Of a DNA stretch of 42,782 bases, positions 1-7,461 are shown piece after piece. Origin of the DNA: JBBQLG01 sp964251665. GTDB lineage: Bacteria; Bacteroidota; Bacteroidia; Cytophagales; Spirosomataceae. The stretch's first letter is position 1. Every line of letters starts with the position of its first letter. The notes under the pieces were generated by a model. That model had not been told where the DNA came from, made no database searches, and worked only from the letters and a program-made list of their open reading frames with translations. Location of the stretch: the NCBI GenBank assembly GCA_964251665.1, contig CAXUKO010000032.1, forward strand, positions 1 to 42,782. Direction: 5' to 3'. The translations under genes and the position numbers were made by a program.

Positions 1-55
1 ATGCTACAACGTATTGAACCAAAAGACCAACTATAATTCCCCAACACGCTCTTAG
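1..55 (+). mobile_element. Right end of an insertion sequence: transposase C-terminus plus terminal inverted repeat
   Basis: The first 36 bases read in frame as MLQRIEPKDQL followed by TAA. A 21-base sequence at 35-55 comes next, and its reverse complement occurs at the other window end (42728-42748). There too it follows a short reading frame that ends with MLQRI plus two residues and a stop. Two independent copies of 'MLQRI..stop + same 21 bases' fit the 3' ends of related DDE transposase genes running into the element's terminal repeat. The family (IS5-like is my guess) cannot be settled from this fragment. Only the tail lies inside the window. Confidence 0.55.
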
Positions 56-88
56 CCGTGGGTGGGCATTAATCCGTATAGAACAGCC

Positions 89-138
89 CTGAACCGTTTT
101 AACGGTTTTGCTTGCATAAAACCGTTAAAACGGTTCAG
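89..138. repeat. Perfect 21-bp hairpin
   Basis: Arms 89-109 and 118-138 are exact reverse complements with an 8-nt loop. Each arm itself contains a near-palindrome (AACCGTTTTAACGGTT). There is no T-run on either side. It lies between the insertion-sequence end and the tail of mqo and could act as a structured transcript end or be a small mobile repeat. Confidence 0.8.
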
Positions 139-179
139 GAAAGGTCATAAATTGACTTTGGTACCCTGACCCACGAAGA

Positions 180-199
180 CCCACGGCTAAAGCCGTGGG
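180..199. repeat. REP-like palindrome
   Basis: The 20 bases are a palindrome, CCCACGGCT-AA-AGCCGTGGG. The type resembles REP (repetitive extragenic palindromic) sequences of many bacteria. A further half-site, TTAGCCGTGGGT at 52-63, pairs exactly with 179-190 and abuts the insertion-sequence end. This suggests a second REP copy interrupted there. Confidence 0.5.
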
Positions 200-233
200 C
201 TGATAAGATAACCCATCTGGCTTATCTTATCAG
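200..233 (-). terminator. Hairpin downstream of mqo
   Basis: Arms 200-211 (CTGATAAGATAA) and 222-233 are exact reverse complements with a 10-nt loop. It sits about 33 bases beyond the mqo stop codon on the strand mqo is transcribed from, so a transcript-end role is likely. No U-tract follows, so intrinsic termination is not proven. Confidence 0.45.
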
Positions 234-265
234 TGCCACAGGCGGAGCCTTCCCGTCGCGAAATC

Positions 266-1798
266 TTACCGGGTCACCGACGGGGTGGGGACAACTGTAT
301 TCAGGCCCAATACTTCACTCGTGTACGCACGGAGTTCCTGCGTGAGTTGCGGATTATCGGCCAGCAATTGCCCATAAGATGGAATCATGGCTTTCAGTTT
401 CTGCTGCCAGTCTGCCGAGGCCACCTTGTCTTTGAAACACTTCTTCAGCAGATCCAGCATGATCGATACGGCGGTTGAAGCGCCGGGCGAAGCGCCCAGC
501 AAAGCCGCAATGGACCCATCAGCGGAACTGACCACTTCAGTACCAAACTCCAGCACCCCACCTTCCTCTTCGTCTTTCTTGATTACCTGTACCCGCTGCC
601 CGGCAATTTCCAGCTCCCAGTCGTTCATCTGGGCTTCGGGGAAATACTCGCGCAAGGCCGCCAGCCGGTCTTCCGGCGACTGAAACACCTGCTGAATGAG
701 GTATTTTGTCAACGGAATGTTATGCAGGCCCGCCATCAGCATCGGCGCAATGTTGCTCATCTGAATCGACTTGGGCAAGTCCATGTAGGAGCCGCTTTTC
801 AGGAATTTGGTCGAAAAGCCGGCGTAGGGTCCGAACAAAAGCTCACGTTTCCCTTCGATCATCCGGGTGTCGAGGTGCGGTACCGACATGGGGGGCGCCC
901 CTACCGACGCTTTGCCGTACACTTTGGCGCTATGCCGCTCGATCACGTCCGGGTTGACGCATTTGAGCCACTGCCCGCTCACGGGGAAGCCACCGAAGCC
1001 CCGGCTTTCGGGAATATCCGATTTTTCGAGAATGCGCAACGAACCGCCACCGGCCCCGACAAACACAAAACCCGTCCGAATGTCGCTTGTCTTACCGGTC
1101 GACAGATCTTCGACCCGAATTTTCCAGCCGCCCATGCTTTTGGAACGCCATAAGTCGCGCACTTCGTGGTGAAACCGCATGGTAACGCCGGGCATAGCCT
1201 GTAACCGCTGAAACATGGCACGGGTGAGCGCCCCAAAGTTAACGTCGGTACCGAGATCCATTTTCGTGGCAGCTACGGGCTGTGCCGGGTCGCGGCCTTC
1301 CATCACCAGCGGCATCCATTCGGCCAGTTGCGCTGGCTCTTCGGAATACTGCATTCCGTGGAACAGGTGATTCTGCTGTAGCGCATCGTACCGCTTATGT
1401 AGATACGTCACGTTATCGGCTCCCCACACAAAACTCATGTGTGGGATGGAACGGATAAAGGTTGGCGCATCACTCAGGAAACCCTGCTTCAGCAAAAAGG
1501 ACCAGAATTGCTTGGACTGCTCGAACGATTCAGCAATTTTCACTGCTTTCGATGCGTCTACGGTGCCGTCTTCCCGTTCGGGCGTGTAGTTGAGTTCGCA
1601 GAAAGCCGAGTGCCCGGTGCCTGCGTTATTCCAGGCATCGGAACTTTCGGCGGCCGCTACGTCCAGACGTTCGACAATCTCGATGGTCAGATTAGGTTGT
1701 AATTCTTTCAGCATCACGCCCAATGTGGCGCTCATGATACCGGCCCCGATCAATACAACATCAGGGTTATTCTGTGCGGAACTATCGCTTTTGCTCAT
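266..1798 (-). CDS. mqo: Malate:quinone oxidoreductase
   Basis: Mqo oxidises malate to oxaloacetate and passes electrons to the quinone pool, as a membrane-associated FAD enzyme of the TCA cycle. The N-terminus has the FAD-binding stretch VVLIGAGIMSATLG, followed by the family blocks SSDAWNNAGTGHSAFCELNY, GAGGGSL, FGGFPVSGQWL and KVYGKA. Length (510 residues from this start) is normal for the family. I chose the ATG at 1798 (MSKSDSS) because the dinucleotide-binding motif then starts near residue 15, as usual. An in-frame ATG at 1831 would add 11 residues and cannot be excluded. It is preceded on the same strand by another gene and separated from it by a long repeat hairpin. fumC lies 4 kb away, so two consecutive TCA steps (fumarate to malate to oxaloacetate) are in the same window. 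Confidence 0.95.
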   Translation of the reverse strand: MSKSDSSAQNNPDVVLIGAGIMSATLGVMLKELQPNLTIEIVERLDVAAAESSDAWNNAGTGHSAFCELNYTPEREDGTVDASKAVKIAESFEQSKQFWSFLLKQGFLSDAPTFIRSIPHMSFVWGADNVTYLHKRYDALQQNHLFHGMQYSEEPAQLAEWMPLVMEGRDPAQPVAATKMDLGTDVNFGALTRAMFQRLQAMPGVTMRFHHEVRDLWRSKSMGGWKIRVEDLSTGKTSDIRTGFVFVGAGGGSLRILEKSDIPESRGFGGFPVSGQWLKCVNPDVIERHSAKVYGKASVGAPPMSVPHLDTRMIEGKRELLFGPYAGFSTKFLKSGSYMDLPKSIQMSNIAPMLMAGLHNIPLTKYLIQQVFQSPEDRLAALREYFPEAQMNDWELEIAGQRVQVIKKDEEEGGVLEFGTEVVSSADGSIAALLGASPGASTAVSIMLDLLKKCFKDKVASADWQQKLKAMIPSYGQLLADNPQLTQELRAYTSEVLGLNTVVPTPSVTR

Positions 1799-1870
1799 AA
1801 AATCAAATCGGTCATACCAATTGATTGACAATTTCGGAGCTATTCTTGTTTCCAGAAGGCGTGAAAATAT

Positions 1871-1961
1871 TGAGTGATTGGGTGGATGAGTGATTGAGTG
1901 AAGTTCCTAACCGTTCACTCAATCACTCATCCACTCAATCACTTATTCACCCAATCACTCA
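1871..1961. repeat. Long hairpin with 8-nt-period direct repeats in its arms
   Basis: Arms 1871-1902 and 1914-1945 pair almost perfectly over 32 bp with an 11-nt loop. Each arm is a run of 8-base units (TGAGTGAT, TGGGTGGA, TGAGTGAT, TGAGTGAA on the left). The right arm continues in the same 8-nt rhythm to about 1969, past the paired part and into the last codons of the next gene. It lies in the gap between that gene's stop and mqo, so it may end the upstream transcript or shape the mqo leader. The same architecture occurs at 7281-7360 and 9386-9503 with different sequences. Confidence 0.85.
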
Positions 1962-3683
1962 TTCCCTCATTATCTTCTCCAGGCACTTGATTGTAATGAG
2001 ATACGTCGGTTTTACGCCCAGCGTACCTAAACTGCCCGATGCGAGCGTTGCACCGGTCAGTAACGGGTTGTCTGATGCGTAGTACGCGTACCGCACCTTT
2101 ACACTGGCCGGAATACTGCCCCGGATTTTCGACTGCGCCTGAATCGCTTTCTGATAGTGTGCGCCCTCCATTTCCAGCCCGATAGCCAGCCAGGACGAAT
2201 CCTTAAAGTATTGAAGCACATCTTTGTTCTGCAACGACGTACCCAGCACGGTAATCATGGCTCCTTCGTAGACGCCCAGACCGTTGCCGGCAAAGTCGCT
2301 TTTGCTGAAGTCATTGTCCAGCGGATAGTTGTCAGCAGTACCCTCAAATATGTGGGAGGTCGGAATCATCAGATCCCCTTTGTCGCCGGTCAGGATACCG
2401 GCCTTGCCCATGATGGAAATCGACGCGACAGCCAGCGGATACGTGAGCAGCGCACCGAGTTCGTCGGCCAGTTCGTAGGGTTTAAGGAGCTCATCCATCG
2501 TCTCGAATGCCTGTTCGCCGAAGGCATAATCCATCACCAGCAGCAAGGGCTTGGCCGCCTGAATGTAACCCGGATCGTGGCTGATTTCGGCTGATAACTT
2601 ACTAACATCGAGTCTGGCCGTATCGATTAGTTGCACCCGCAGGTTAGTACCACCTTCATCGTCCAGTTCGTGCAGGCCGTGCATTTGCGCGTAGTCCTTC
2701 ACCAATTGGCGGAGGGCTTTCTGATTTGGCTGGCTCAATTTCAGGGCCAGATCATACAGGTTGTCCCAGGTGGTAGCATCGGCGAGGGCCGCGGGCGCAA
2801 ACAGGCAATTGGCAACGCTGTGCGGGTTGGCACTGATAATATGGATCGGCCGCTCCTGTAGGTTGTTGGCCCAGATGTACTGTTTTATGCGCGTGGCCCA
2901 GCGTTCGCCGTAGAGGTGCTGCCCTATCCGTTCGCGAAGCATGGGCGTGAAGTTTACCTCGCGGTCGGCCTGTTTATCCCGAATCTCCTGCACAGATAAC
3001 ATGCCCAGCTCATACACAATCTGAAACAGGCCGCTGTTGGTACCCGCCGTTTCGGTAAAGCGCTGATAAGCCCGCTGCGTTTCTTCGAAGGTGCGGCCCA
3101 GAATCGAACTCAGGTACGTCAGGGCCAGTTCCCGCTCCTCTTCCAGTACCGTACCGCCCGACTTCACGATGGCTTCCAGCTTTTCCCATTCACGGGTTTT
3201 ACCACCCCGCTCCAGAAACACATTGCGCCGAATTTTATCGGCTTCCATATACATAAACGTCAGATGCGTCAGGATGTCGTAGATTTCGCTGCGGCCGTTA
3301 GTCACTTCGATCACCATCTGCTCCCGGTCAATGCGGTAACAATTCCGCCGACGTTTGGCCGGTACCAGCACCGGAAAATGGGAGTTCTCAAAGCCCTCCC
3401 GCGACGACAGCATAATTACCCGGCACGATTCGATGCCCTTGGGCAGGCGATCCATTACATAGACCAACCCATCTAATTCGACCCGTTGAGGATCATTGAC
3501 TGAACCATAAATTTCCGGCCGAAGCGTGAGCAGGGCTGTTCGAACTTCCTCGCCCGACACGCCCGACGGTTTATAAAAACCCCGGTTAAACAGGTGCCGC
3601 ATGGTGATATACAGTCGCTCAATGGCAACGCGGGATTCCTGCGCGCGGGTAAGTGGTGGGGATTGTTCCAGATTCATGGACAA
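1959..3683 (-). CDS. Large conserved Bacteroidota protein (DUF6909-like) with nucleoside-phosphorylase-like C-terminus
   Basis: A 574-residue cytoplasmic protein with no signal peptide or membrane segment. I associate it from memory with a family known only from Bacteroidota (DUF6909). The first 300 residues are largely helical with no motif I recognise. The region from about residue 415 resembles purine nucleoside phosphorylases/MTA-SAH nucleosidases: SIMGKAGILTGDKGDLMIPTS looks like their phosphate/substrate-handling segment, and IGLEMEGAHY like the ribose-binding 'MEG/MEA' motif. This points to a nucleoside- or nucleotide-related function, but the reaction is unknown. The start is MSMNLE; the second Met (3677) is also possible. 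The last residues (IMRE) are encoded inside the 8-nt-period repeat. Same strand as mqo, 160 bases upstream of it. Confidence 0.75.
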   Translation of the reverse strand: MSMNLEQSPPLTRAQESRVAIERLYITMRHLFNRGFYKPSGVSGEEVRTALLTLRPEIYGSVNDPQRVELDGLVYVMDRLPKGIESCRVIMLSSREGFENSHFPVLVPAKRRRNCYRIDREQMVIEVTNGRSEIYDILTHLTFMYMEADKIRRNVFLERGGKTREWEKLEAIVKSGGTVLEEERELALTYLSSILGRTFEETQRAYQRFTETAGTNSGLFQIVYELGMLSVQEIRDKQADREVNFTPMLRERIGQHLYGERWATRIKQYIWANNLQERPIHIISANPHSVANCLFAPAALADATTWDNLYDLALKLSQPNQKALRQLVKDYAQMHGLHELDDEGGTNLRVQLIDTARLDVSKLSAEISHDPGYIQAAKPLLLVMDYAFGEQAFETMDELLKPYELADELGALLTYPLAVASISIMGKAGILTGDKGDLMIPTSHIFEGTADNYPLDNDFSKSDFAGNGLGVYEGAMITVLGTSLQNKDVLQYFKDSSWLAIGLEMEGAHYQKAIQAQSKIRGSIPASVKVRYAYYASDNPLLTGATLASGSLGTLGVKPTYLITIKCLEKIMRE

Positions 3684-3897
3684 CGTGGAGAAGTGATTTT
3701 TGCCCGCAAATTACGCGGTCTGTTGTTGTGGTGACGTAGACTTCTTTGTCAATGACTGCGCATTCGCCCTGGTGACAATCAAAAGCTGATTCTTTTTTCT
3801 ACAAATCCAAGGTAAACTATGTGCTCAGGCGCGCTCTTACAAAACAATTTAGCCGGCGTTTTGTAACTTAACAGAGCAATTACTCAGCGCTAACACA

Positions 3898-4497
3898 ATG
3901 AAAAAATTTATTTGGTTTTGCCTGTTTATGGCGGGCTGTTCACAAAAAGATATGCCTGCGCCCAACGAAGATGTCGATGTGCTTCATCAGCGGTTTCACG
4001 GTAAATACGAAATTGTTAGTTCTACCAGCAACGAACCTGTTGATATTAACCTAGACGGCCGTTCGTCAACTGATATGTTTCAGGAGTATCCGTACTTGCT
4101 TGAGAATAACCTACGGATCGATATCTACGGCCCTAACAAGTATAATACAAAGCGGGTTTTTCTGTTCGACCAGATGTGGCCGGAACAGTACTTGCGTATT
4201 CCGTCCGGCCTGGATTGGCAGGGCCAGTTACTTGATTATGAACCAGGTGCCACCGTCGATTTTGCTGAACAGCCAGCAACGCGTGCATTTACGTTCTCGC
4301 CGGATGTAAAGCAGTTAGTGGTAATACCGAGTACGGATGCAACTGAAAAGTCATTCCGCTGGCAGCGTCCCGAATCAGCTACTGTTGAGGGGGATGACTA
4401 TATACGCACCATAAACAAAAGACGTCTTTACACCCGAGCCGGAGTGAAAGACGTCCTGATTACAACGCTTTACAAACGATACACCATGACCACGTAA
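3898..4497 (+). CDS. Predicted outer-membrane lipoprotein of unknown function
   Basis: A 199-residue protein beginning with a lipoprotein signal: two lysines, a hydrophobic run and a lipobox FMAGC with the acylated cysteine at about residue 14. The mature part begins with SQKDMPAPNED. It contains the phrase GKYEIVSSTSNEPVDINLDG, reminiscent of small lipocalin-like Bacteroidota lipoproteins, with many beta-strand-like alternations and no catalytic motif. I do not recognise the family. It stands alone on its strand and converges with the anti-sigma-like gene, whose stop is 17 bases away. Confidence 0.7.
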   Translation: MKKFIWFCLFMAGCSQKDMPAPNEDVDVLHQRFHGKYEIVSSTSNEPVDINLDGRSSTDMFQEYPYLLENNLRIDIYGPNKYNTKRVFLFDQMWPEQYLRIPSGLDWQGQLLDYEPGATVDFAEQPATRAFTFSPDVKQLVVIPSTDATEKSFRWQRPESATVEGDDYIRTINKRRLYTRAGVKDVLITTLYKRYTMTT

Positions 4498-4514
4498 AGG
4501 GTCGATGCGTCAGG

Positions 4515-5009
4515 TCATTTCCTGACGGATTGGCTCATTTCTGTTTTGAGTCGGGTGATTTCCTGCGCCTGACTGTCGGCTTTGAAATAATAGTACAGGG
4601 CGGCAATCAGAAAAACTTTTGACAGGATAAAGATCGCAATAAAAGCGGGCCGCCAGTTTTTGTGAACGCGGATGTGGGTGTTATCGACCTCCACATCGAC
4701 GTAATTCGATTTGGTTTCGGTATAATCCCGTGCGGCATCACGCTCAAAATCTGAGTAAGCCCGGCGGCTACGCTTCTCAATCGTATGGTTAGCCGCCTGC
4801 ACTTCGAGCCGCTCCCGAATGGCGGGCGGGGGCGGAACGGCCTGCTGTAAGAAATGGTGTTCCAGATCCGCGTTAAGCCGGTTTATATGAATAAGCAGCG
4901 CCGGATCGGAGGTTAGTAACCGCTCGATCTGCTCATGCTCGGTTTCCGTTGCCATACCCAACAGGTAGGACTCCAGTATACCGCTTGTGATCAGTTGTTC
5001 CGTAGTCAA
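4515..5009 (-). CDS. Anti-sigma-factor-like single-pass membrane protein
   Basis: 164 residues. The N-terminal 50 residues (ITSGILESYLLGMATETEHEQIERLL...) match the start of FecR/RskA-type anti-sigma factors, where the 'ESYLLG...E...' helix binds the sigma factor. A single hydrophobic span (about residues 119-141) follows, then a short, probably extracytoplasmic, charged tail of about 22 residues. The usual large periplasmic sensor domain is missing, so if it senses anything it must do so with the tail or through a partner. The gene starts 11 bases after the stop of the sigma-like gene, on the same strand, which fits a two-gene operon. The assignment is by architecture; regulation is inferred. 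Confidence 0.7.
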   Translation of the reverse strand: MTTEQLITSGILESYLLGMATETEHEQIERLLTSDPALLIHINRLNADLEHHFLQQAVPPPPAIRERLEVQAANHTIEKRSRRAYSDFERDAARDYTETKSNYVDVEVDNTHIRVHKNWRPAFIAIFILSKVFLIAALYYYFKADSQAQEITRLKTEMSQSVRK

Positions 5010-5020
5010 GGTCGGTGGCG

Positions 5021-5485
5021 TTAAGAAGGGCGAAACGATTTAAAGTGGGTATGGATAGCGGTCAGTACATCAGACTTGGAGATATGCAACTGCTCGGCAA
5101 TCTGCTCGGGCGTACAGCCCTCGCAGAACGACAGCGTAAAGATAAGCTTTGGCAAGTCGGCCGTTGTGGTAACGGACTCATTGGGAAAGCTGGGGACGTC
5201 AGTTGCAGTCGACTTCGTTTTAGCAGCCAGGGCTTTAGTACGGGCCAACCGGATAATGTGGACAGCTATACTGCCAGGCTGCTCTAATCCTGCCGTTAAT
5301 TCAGGTGATGAAAATAGATCGATCAGTACCTCCTGCGCCAGGTTGACCTGGGGCAGAATTTGCAAAATTACGCCGTAAGCGACAGACCCATACGCGTCAT
5401 ATAGCCCCAATTGATCCGTCGGCTTGCTGACCTGCCGCTGATACTGGCTGTTATCTACCCGTTCGATGTTACCCATGCTGTTCAA
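5021..5485 (-). CDS. Small sigma-70-like protein (ECF type)
   Basis: 154 residues. The segment LYDAYGSVAYGVILQILPQV resembles sigma region 2 (lyd.yg..lyg...). The C-terminal part LSFCEGCTPEQIAEQLHIS followed by a second helix resembles region 4.2 (eG.s..EIAe.L.is...V). Typical ECF sigma factors are 170-200 residues, so this one is short, and the promoter-melting part of region 2 is poorly conserved. It may be a degenerate sigma factor or a DNA-binding regulator. Met1 and Met4 are both possible starts. A recognisable promoter lies upstream, and the anti-sigma-like gene follows at 11 bases. Confidence 0.65.
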   Translation of the reverse strand: MNSMGNIERVDNSQYQRQVSKPTDQLGLYDAYGSVAYGVILQILPQVNLAQEVLIDLFSSPELTAGLEQPGSIAVHIIRLARTKALAAKTKSTATDVPSFPNESVTTTADLPKLIFTLSFCEGCTPEQIAEQLHISKSDVLTAIHTHFKSFRPS

Positions 5486-5563
5486 AATTACCGAGCTATA
5501 CGTTGAATATTACTAATTAACTTGAGATTATTATTTAATACCCACCAATAGTTCAATACAGAC

Positions 5564-5593
5564 TAAAGGTACGATTCTCCTGTTTAAACACAA
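5564..5593 (-). promoter_or_regulatory. Promoter of the sigma/anti-sigma pair
   Basis: On the minus strand, TTG (5593-5591) is followed after 19 bases by TACCTTTA (5571-5564). This is one base off the Bacteroidota -7 consensus TAnnTTTG with the expected -33 TTG spacing. Transcription would begin near 5557, giving a leader of about 70 bases before the ATG at 5485. Confidence 0.55.
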
Positions 5594-5823
5594 CGTGCAC
5601 TTTTCGGCACATACTCTACAATCTCTATATTACTACCAGCAAATAAAGTAATTATTGTTTATAAATTCCTCATTTAGTAAATATTGATAGTTAAATTACT
5701 GTCTGTATGATCATATTAGGGTGGCACTTTATGCCGTTTACTATCATAATGAGGTAGGCGATTATCAGCAATTACTTTCCAAGGTTTTGATTACGCTTTG
5801 AACCAGCCAGAGACCGTTGTAAC
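5594..5823. other. A/T-rich intergenic stretch
   Basis: Strikingly A/T-rich DNA between the promoter of the sigma-like gene and the fumC hairpin. I see no convincing reading frame, tandem repeat or RNA gene in it. Confidence 0.5.
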
Positions 5824-5859
5824 GCACAAAGCCGGAAAGTCTCCCTTCCGGCTTTGTGC
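5824..5859 (-). terminator. Hairpin downstream of fumC
   Basis: Arms 5824-5837 (GCACAAAGCCGGAA) and 5846-5859 are exact reverse complements with an 8-nt loop. It lies 17 bases beyond the fumC stop. There is no strong U-tract on the minus strand, so the termination mode is uncertain. Confidence 0.6.
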
Positions 5860-5875
5860 TCGTCCTGTTGTCAGC

Positions 5876-7276
5876 TTACTTAATTTCCCCTACCATATCT
5901 TCGGGTTTGACCCACTCGTTGAATTGCTCTTCGGTGACGTAACCCAGTTGAATGGCTGTTTCCTTCAGCGTTGAGCCGTTCTTGTGAGCGGTCTGCGCAA
6001 TTTCTGCGGCTTTGTAATAGCCAATTTTGGTATTGAGGGCCGTCACCAGCATTAATGAGGCATCAACGTGTTTTTTAATGTTCGCTTCAATGGGCTCAAT
6101 GCCTTTTGCACATTTGTCGTTGAACGACACGCAAACGTCGCCGATAAGCCGGGCCGAATGCAAAAAGTTATAGATCATTACCGGCTTAAAGACATTCAGT
6201 TCGAAATGACCGTTCATGCCGCCAATGTTGATCGCCACGTCGTTGCCCATCACCTGAGCAGCCACCATCGTCATCGCTTCGGATTGCGTGGGGTTCACTT
6301 TACCCGGCATAATACTCGACCCCGGCTCGTTGTCTGGTATATGCAGTTCGCCAATACCCGCGCGGGGACCGCTCGATAGCATCCGAATATCATTCCCGAT
6401 TTTCATCAGGCTGGCAGCTACCGTTTTCAGCGCACCATGACTCTCAACGATGGCATCGTGAGCGGCCAGGGCTTCAAACTTGTTTTCGGCCGTTATAAAA
6501 GGAAGACCTGTCAGCGTAGCGATGTGTTTGGCTACGTTCTCGGCATAATTCGGGGGCGTGTTGATGCCCGTGCCCACCGCTGTGCCGCCTAAGGCCAGTT
6601 CGCTCAGATGAGCCAGCGTATTTTTGATGGCTCGCAATCCGTGGTCAAGCTGCGACACATAGCCCGAAAACTCCTGTCCAACGGTCAGGGGCGTAGCATC
6701 CATGAAATGCGTCCGACCGATTTTAACAACGTTCATAAACTCCTTCGACTTAGCCGCCAAGGTGTCGCGCAGCTTCTCGATGCCTGGAATCGTTACCTCC
6801 ACCAGAATCTTATAAGCCGCAATGTGCATAGCCGTCGGAAAGGTATCGTTCGAGGATTGTGACTTGTTCACGTCGTCATTAGGATGCAGCGCTTTTTTCT
6901 CGTCGGCCAGTTCACCACCCTGCAATACGTGTCCGCGATAAGCGACAACCTCGTTTACGTTCATGTTCGACTGCGTACCCGAGCCAGTCTGCCACACGAC
7001 GAGCGGAAACTGATCATCGAGTTTACCGGCCAGAATTTCATCGCAGGCCTGCCCGATGAGATCGCACTTGTCCTGCGGCAACACGCCCGCGTCGAGGTTG
7101 GTCAGGGCCGCTGCTTTTTTGAGGTAGGCAAACGCCCGGATGATTTCGCGGGGCATTTTATTGATGTCCTGCGCGATTTGGAAATTCTCAATGGAACGCT
7201 GCGTCTGTGCGCCCCAGTAAACGTTCGCTGGGACCTGAACGGGGCCCATCGTGTCTTTTTCGATACGGTATTCCAT
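5876..7276 (-). CDS. fumC: Class II fumarate hydratase
   Basis: Converts fumarate and L-malate into each other in the TCA cycle; a soluble iron-free homotetramer. The 466 residues begin MEYRIEKDTMGPVQVP, as is typical. Signature blocks are GSGTQSNMNVNEV, the active-site strand KIGRTHFMDATP, GTAVGTGIN and the fumarase/aspartase signature GSSIMPGKVNP with its catalytic serine loop. The length is normal and no defect is seen. It has its own recognisable promoter at 7377-7408. A long repeat hairpin fills most of its leader and ends 4 bases upstream of the start codon, so leader structure could affect translation. Confidence 0.97.
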   Translation of the reverse strand: MEYRIEKDTMGPVQVPANVYWGAQTQRSIENFQIAQDINKMPREIIRAFAYLKKAAALTNLDAGVLPQDKCDLIGQACDEILAGKLDDQFPLVVWQTGSGTQSNMNVNEVVAYRGHVLQGGELADEKKALHPNDDVNKSQSSNDTFPTAMHIAAYKILVEVTIPGIEKLRDTLAAKSKEFMNVVKIGRTHFMDATPLTVGQEFSGYVSQLDHGLRAIKNTLAHLSELALGGTAVGTGINTPPNYAENVAKHIATLTGLPFITAENKFEALAAHDAIVESHGALKTVAASLMKIGNDIRMLSSGPRAGIGELHIPDNEPGSSIMPGKVNPTQSEAMTMVAAQVMGNDVAINIGGMNGHFELNVFKPVMIYNFLHSARLIGDVCVSFNDKCAKGIEPIEANIKKHVDASLMLVTALNTKIGYYKAAEIAQTAHKNGSTLKETAIQLGYVTEEQFNEWVKPEDMVGEIK

Positions 7277-7280
7277 ATAG

Positions 7281-7360
7281 AATGAGTGAATTTGTGAATG
7301 AGCGAATGAGCGAGTTACTCGAACAGGCGGATTATTCGCTCATTCACAAATTCACTCATT
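7281..7360. repeat. Perfect 27-bp hairpin with 8-nt-period arms in the fumC leader
   Basis: Arms 7281-7307 and 7334-7360 are exact reverse complements. The arms consist of 8-base units (AATGAGTG, AATTTGTG, AATGAGCG, AATGAG..). The 26-nt loop contains a small inner hairpin (CGAGT-T-ACTCG). Because the fumC promoter lies at 7377-7408, the whole structure would be transcribed as the fumC 5' leader, directly covering the ribosome-binding region. Confidence 0.85.
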
Positions 7361-7376
7361 CACTCATTGAGGATTG

Positions 7377-7408
7377 CAAAGGTAGAACAGGACTAAACAG
7401 GGTTGCAA
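7377..7408 (-). promoter_or_regulatory. fumC promoter
   Basis: On the minus strand, TTG (7408-7406) and a perfect TACCTTTG (7384-7377) are 21 bases apart. This matches the Bacteroidota -33/-7 promoter pattern. It predicts a fumC leader of roughly 90-95 bases that contains the repeat hairpin. Confidence 0.65.
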
Positions 7409-7416
7409 GGAATTGT

Positions 7417-7424
7417 TATCTTTG
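7417..7424 (+). promoter_or_regulatory. -7 element of the toxin-antitoxin operon
   Basis: TATCTTTG is an exact TAnnTTTG element on the plus strand, 37 bases before the antitoxin ATG. No good -33 TTG stands at the right distance, which would suit a repressed or activator-dependent promoter. It is back to back with the fumC promoter. Confidence 0.5.
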
Positions 7425-7461
7425 TCAGGCTGTTGTCAATTGACAGCTTTTAAACTATCAG

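Noticed and set aside
722..1153. Long frames on the plus strand opposite mqo, and similar ones opposite fumC, hemF, GH20 and GH63 genes
   Set aside because: They are mirror frames of well-supported genes, with low-complexity Arg/Pro/Ser-rich translations and no family match.
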